8,185 nucleotides of DNA, taken from NCBI GenBank assembly GCA_947278105.1, contig CAMYOR010000037.1, positions 1-8,185 on the forward strand, in the 5' to 3' direction. The DNA comes from an uncultured Tissierellia bacterium. Lineage in GTDB: Bacteria; Bacillota; Clostridia; Tissierellales; Peptoniphilaceae. Of the stretch, positions 5,149 to 8,185 are shown in pieces. Within the stretch, counting starts at the first letter, position 1. Each line of letters opens with the position of its first letter. The notes below the pieces were generated by a model. The model made no database searches and was not told where the DNA came from. It saw only the letters and a program-made list of their open reading frames with translations. A program made the position numbers and the translations under genes.

Positions 5149-7224
5149 CTAATCTTCTATGAAATCGCGGATCTTTCTCGACCGTGTTGGGTGCTTGAGC
5201 TTTCGGATTGCCTTCGCCTCAATCTGCCGAATTCTTTCACGGGTAACATCAAATTCCTTGCCCACCTCTTCCAAAGTCCTTGGGGTCCCATCGTTGAGGC
5301 CAAAACGCAGCTCAAGAACCTTTCTCTCCCTTTCTGATAAGGTTCCCAGAATATTTTGCAACTCTTCACGAAGCATGATAAAGTCGGTCGCCTCATCCGG
5401 CGCCACCGCTGAATCGTCTTCAATGAAATCACCCAGATGCGAATCTTCCTCTTCGCCAATAGGAGTTTCCAGAGAAACCGGCTCCTGAGCGATCTTTCTA
5501 ACTTCCCGAACCTTATCGACCGGCATATTCATTTCGGCCGCAATCTCTTCATTGGTCGGATCCCGGTTGAGCTCTTGAAGGAGCTGTCTTTGAGCTCGAG
5601 AAAGTTTATTGATCGTCTCAACCATATGGACGGGGATCCTTATGGTTCTGGCCTGGTCTGCGATCGCCCGGGTGATGGCCTGGCGAATCCACCAGGTGGC
5701 ATAGGTCGAAAATTTAAAGCCCCGGTGGTAGTCAAACTTTTCTACCGCTTTAATCAGTCCAAGATTTCCCTCCTGGATCAGGTCTAAGAAGCTCATCCCC
5801 CGGCCCACATAACGCTTGGCAATTGAAACCACCAGGCGCAGGTTTGATTCGGCCAGGTGCTTTTTGGCCTGGCTTCCCAGGTAGATATCGTGTTTGATCA
5901 AGGCAATATCATCCTCTTCCAAAGCCGAACCCAGCAAAAACTTTCTGGCAGGGGTACAGTTTCTTTTGACTTCTTCCAGTTTTGCCTCATCAATTCCAGC
6001 CCCTTCAAATGAAATTTCCCCCTGGAGAACTTTCTGAAGCTTTTCGTTTTCTTCGGTCAAAATTTCATAGTTATTGATCTCATCTTCCGTCAGCTTATCT
6101 TTGGGCTTGATTTTTTTTAGGCCGACGTTAACCTTATCCATGATTGTATTTCTTTCGAAAAGTACTCTTTTTTCTTCTGCGGACAGATTATTCCGGCTAC
6201 AATAGGGACCCAGCTTCCATTCCTTGACAAGGTCGATCAGGTCAGAACCTTCTTCTTCCCTCTCTTCTTTTTTCTGGTATACCCGATCTACTGCAGTTTT
6301 GATCCTCTCAGACTGATCAATGGCGTAGCGAACCCAGGCTTCCTGGCTCTCGTTTTGAAAATCTCCGTCTAAAATCCAGCAAAGAACGGCATATTCCAGA
6401 CTCACGCAGAAATTTAAGCAAGCTGATTGTTCCTCGGTCATCTGGTCTCGGGAAAGGCGGCGGCGAATATATCTTTCCACATAAGCGGCTGTTTTAATGG
6501 CTACCCAGGGATCCGAATCGACTTCAATAAGGGGCTGGTCCGGAGCCAGAATTTCCCGGCTAAAGGCGGTAAAACGATTCAGGCTCACCCTCAGCTCTTC
6601 CGGCAGGTCATCTCCCTTCTTCAACCGATCCAAAGTGTCCAGAAGCAGCTGGCTTTGGGTATAATTCAGGGACATTTTGGAAAGCTCGATCGCCTCGCGA
6701 AGATTCGGTCTTTCCCCATCCAAGGCCTTTTTTGCAATCTTCGCATTTTCCATTCTCTTAGCCAAAACAACTTCCTTCTGAGCAGTCAGAAGGTCTACCC
6801 GTCCGATTTCTTTTAAATACATCTTTACCGGGTCATCAACAGCCACATTCTTCATGGCCTTTTTCTTTTCTTTTTCCTGTTTTCTTCTTTCCCTGCTGAT
6901 TTCCTTTTCTGTCTCTTCATCGAGTTTTTCAATCTCTTCCAGGTCTTTTGGTTCGCCGCCTTCGTCCATGTCTAGGTCATCATCAGATTCATCCATGTCC
7001 GGTTCATAATCTTCATCTTCAAAATCGATATCCTTGTCCTCTAAGCTTTTTAGGATATCCTGACGATCATCCGGATCTAATTTATCAAAACCATCCAGAT
7101 TCTCCAGATCATGAAATGAAATTTTGAGCTGGTTTGCATAGGCAATTTTCGTCAGTTCATCAAGCATCTCCTGTTTGATTTCATCTAAACTCAGATCATC
7201 ATCCATAAATTCCTGGTCTGTCAT
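5149..7224 (-). CDS. rpoD: Primary RNA polymerase sigma factor (RpoD/SigA) with large insertion
   Basis: This is the housekeeping sigma factor, which directs core RNA polymerase to -35/-10 promoters. In order: a region 1.1-like N-terminus (about 12-66) and an acidic stretch (about 67-105); a Lys/Arg/Glu-rich segment (106-125); region 1.2 (about 128-160, DDPVKMYLKEIGRVDLLTAQ); an unconserved segment of about 290 residues (161-452); region 2 (453-535) with NLRLVVSIAKRY, DLIQEGNLGL and YATWWIRQAITRAIADQ; region 3 (to about 615, with SLETPIGEEEDSHLGDFIEDD); and region 4 (618-691) with helix-turn-helix LEEVGKEFDVTRERIRQIEAKAIRKL. At 691 residues it is nearly twice B. subtilis SigA (371) and longer than E. 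coli sigma-70 (613). The ATG at 7224 overlaps the dnaG stop (ATGA) and follows AGGAGGAGGA (7238-7229). No frameshift or stop breaks it, so the insertion is part of the protein. Confidence 0.97.
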   Translation of the reverse strand: MTDQEFMDDDLSLDEIKQEMLDELTKIAYANQLKISFHDLENLDGFDKLDPDDRQDILKSLEDKDIDFEDEDYEPDMDESDDDLDMDEGGEPKDLEEIEKLDEETEKEISRERRKQEKEKKKAMKNVAVDDPVKMYLKEIGRVDLLTAQKEVVLAKRMENAKIAKKALDGERPNLREAIELSKMSLNYTQSQLLLDTLDRLKKGDDLPEELRVSLNRFTAFSREILAPDQPLIEVDSDPWVAIKTAAYVERYIRRRLSRDQMTEEQSACLNFCVSLEYAVLCWILDGDFQNESQEAWVRYAIDQSERIKTAVDRVYQKKEEREEEGSDLIDLVKEWKLGPYCSRNNLSAEEKRVLFERNTIMDKVNVGLKKIKPKDKLTEDEINNYEILTEENEKLQKVLQGEISFEGAGIDEAKLEEVKRNCTPARKFLLGSALEEDDIALIKHDIYLGSQAKKHLAESNLRLVVSIAKRYVGRGMSFLDLIQEGNLGLIKAVEKFDYHRGFKFSTYATWWIRQAITRAIADQARTIRIPVHMVETINKLSRAQRQLLQELNRDPTNEEIAAEMNMPVDKVREVRKIAQEPVSLETPIGEEEDSHLGDFIEDDSAVAPDEATDFIMLREELQNILGTLSERERKVLELRFGLNDGTPRTLEEVGKEFDVTRERIRQIEAKAIRKLKHPTRSRKIRDFIED

Positions 7225-7238
7225 GGTTTCCTCCTCCT
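7221..7238 (-). promoter_or_regulatory. dnaG-rpoD ATGA overlap with embedded Shine-Dalgarno
   Basis: The dnaG stop TGA (7223-7221) and rpoD start ATG (7224-7222) overlap as ATGA. AGGAGGAGGA (7238-7229) is read by dnaG as its terminal Arg-rich tail and serves rpoD as a very strong ribosome-binding site. This suggests termination-reinitiation coupling of primase and sigma-factor synthesis. Confidence 0.85.
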
Positions 7239-8185
7239 ACGGCTTTGAAGCTTTGTCTCAATTTCCTGTAACTCTGTAAGCAGTTTCTTTGGGTCTTCAC
7301 CCTCTTGCATCAAATCATCCTCACTGAAGGATAGGCGATCAAGAATTTGACTTTTTCTTTCTTTTAAGCACAATCGATGGATGCGAAATTCAATTTCCTC
7401 ACTCATTTGATCCAATACTTCCCGGGGGGGCCTTTCTTTTTTTTCATCGGAAAGAATCATTTCTAGCAGAGCGGATAAAGAGCGAGTCTCTTGCGGATCT
7501 AGCCGGCTTTCCAAAATTGAACAAGCCGGAGAAAGGTCTGCCTCCCAAAGCCCATGAATGATCTCCTCCAGCTTTTTTCTTGCCGGATCCTCCAAAAATT
7601 CACAGAAAATCATTCGGTCCTTTTCTTCCACCGGCCCCTGGGCTAGCCTTCGAATAAGAACCTTTTCCAGTTCTTCCCTTTCTTTAAAAAGGGAAGAACC
7701 CAGACCTTTTCCTGCTAGCTCCATTTCCTCTGAAGAGGTATATTCCCCAAAATCCTGAGGATACCCAGAAAAATACTCTTCTTTTTCCTCTTTCCCGAAA
7801 AAAAAGTTTTTCTTATTTTCTTCCTGCCTCTCCCTTTCTTCCGCCACATCTTTTTTCAGAGAATCTCCCGGAACGCCTGCTTCTTCCGCAACCTTTTGAA
7901 TATAGATGTCCCGGACCACTTCGCCATCCATGGAAGCCAGGTAGCGGGTTGCCTCTTGCGCATAGTCCAGCCGGTCCTGATCCTTTGTCAGATCATAAGG
8001 GGCCCTTAAAATCCGCAGCTCAAAGTCTGGGGGATCCACAGCATCTTCCATCTCTTTTTCAAAGGCCTCTTTCCCATAATCGCGCGTATATTCATCCGGG
8101 TCCATCCCTCCGGGTAGAAGGATTAATTTGGGCCGGATTCCCGCTTCTTTGAAGACTTCCACTGCCCGGCGGGAAGCCTTTATTC
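7221..8185 (-). CDS. dnaG: DNA primase, C-terminal part (truncated by the window edge)
   Basis: DnaG makes the RNA primers for DNA replication and interacts with the replicative helicase through its C-terminal domain. Only the last 320 complete codons are visible and the 5' end lies beyond 8185. The first visible residues, KASRRAVEVFKEAGIRPKLILLPGGMDPDEYTRDYG, fit the end of the TOPRIM domain. Helical segments with DIYIQKVAEEAGVPGDSLKKDV follow, typical of the post-TOPRIM region. A low-complexity charged/aromatic linker (about 7840-7740) leads to a helical C-terminal region (about 7700-7230) in the place of the helicase-binding domain. The protein ends RRRRKP, and the Arg codons (AGG) at the same time form the Shine-Dalgarno of rpoD. 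A GTG at 8162 is an internal Val codon, not the start. The position immediately upstream of rpoD is classic. Confidence 0.93.
   Translation of the reverse strand, partial: IKASRRAVEVFKEAGIRPKLILLPGGMDPDEYTRDYGKEAFEKEMEDAVDPPDFELRILRAPYDLTKDQDRLDYAQEATRYLASMDGEVVRDIYIQKVAEEAGVPGDSLKKDVAEERERQEENKKNFFFGKEEKEEYFSGYPQDFGEYTSSEEMELAGKGLGSSLFKEREELEKVLIRRLAQGPVEEKDRMIFCEFLEDPARKKLEEIIHGLWEADLSPACSILESRLDPQETRSLSALLEMILSDEKKERPPREVLDQMSEEIEFRIHRLCLKERKSQILDRLSFSEDDLMQEGEDPKKLLTELQEIETKLQSRRRRKP

Noticed and set aside
6427..6816. Plus-strand open frame of 129 codons inside the rpoD insertion
   Set aside because: I considered a nested gene explaining the insertion, but there is no Shine-Dalgarno, no recognisable motif, and the frame is a plausible shadow of the minus-strand coding sequence.
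5149..7224. Possibility that rpoD is two fused or frameshifted genes
   Set aside because: The frame is continuous from a strong start to the conserved region 4 end, and the insert sits at a known tolerant site between regions 1.2 and 2, so a single intact protein is simpler.
7221..8162. A complete gene starting at GTG 8162
   Set aside because: The frame continues upstream of 8162 to the window edge with DnaG-like residues (KASRRA) and no ribosome-binding site precedes the GTG, so it is an internal Val of dnaG.

Overview
The window looks like part of a Bacillota (probably clostridial) chromosome of moderate GC. The evidence is the minus-strand cluster dnaG-rpoD-trmK-nif3, an arrangement known from low-GC Gram-positives, strong AGGAGG-type Shine-Dalgarno sites before nearly every gene, and an rplM-rpsI pair. 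The cores are Firmicutes-like in sequence. No mobile element, CRISPR array, tRNA or clear sign of horizontal transfer was seen. The organism is inferred from context, not from a search.

Layout, left to right. Positions 1-307 hold the 5' part of a minus-strand gene for an unrecognised small membrane protein, cut by the window edge. Positions 308-531 are a divergent control region with a candidate promoter on each strand and an inverted repeat over the leftward -35. Positions 532-2052 (+) encode a 506-residue short CstA-family transporter. A strong bidirectional terminator (about 2069-2110) separates it from the convergent rpsI. Positions 2166-2998 (-) are rplM-rpsI, coupled closely enough that the rpsI Shine-Dalgarno overlaps the rplM stop codon. 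They are preceded by a roughly 150-nt structured leader and a near-consensus promoter. Positions about 3223-3542 (-) hold rnpB, the RNase P RNA gene, which open reading frame analysis alone would miss. It has its own TATAAT box and terminator. Positions 3564-8185 (-) are nif3, trmK, rpoD and the 3' part of dnaG, read right to left as an operon.

Most of the window is core information processing: primase, primary sigma factor, tRNA m1A22 methyltransferase, RNase P RNA and two ribosomal proteins. The transporter and its divergent neighbour are a separate nutrient-uptake/membrane module. The least ordinary features are a primary sigma factor of 691 residues with an insertion of about 290 residues between regions 1.2 and 2, and a compact class A-like RNase P RNA in which I cannot find the usual GGU CCA-binding loop. 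I did not find a convincing new multi-gene system.
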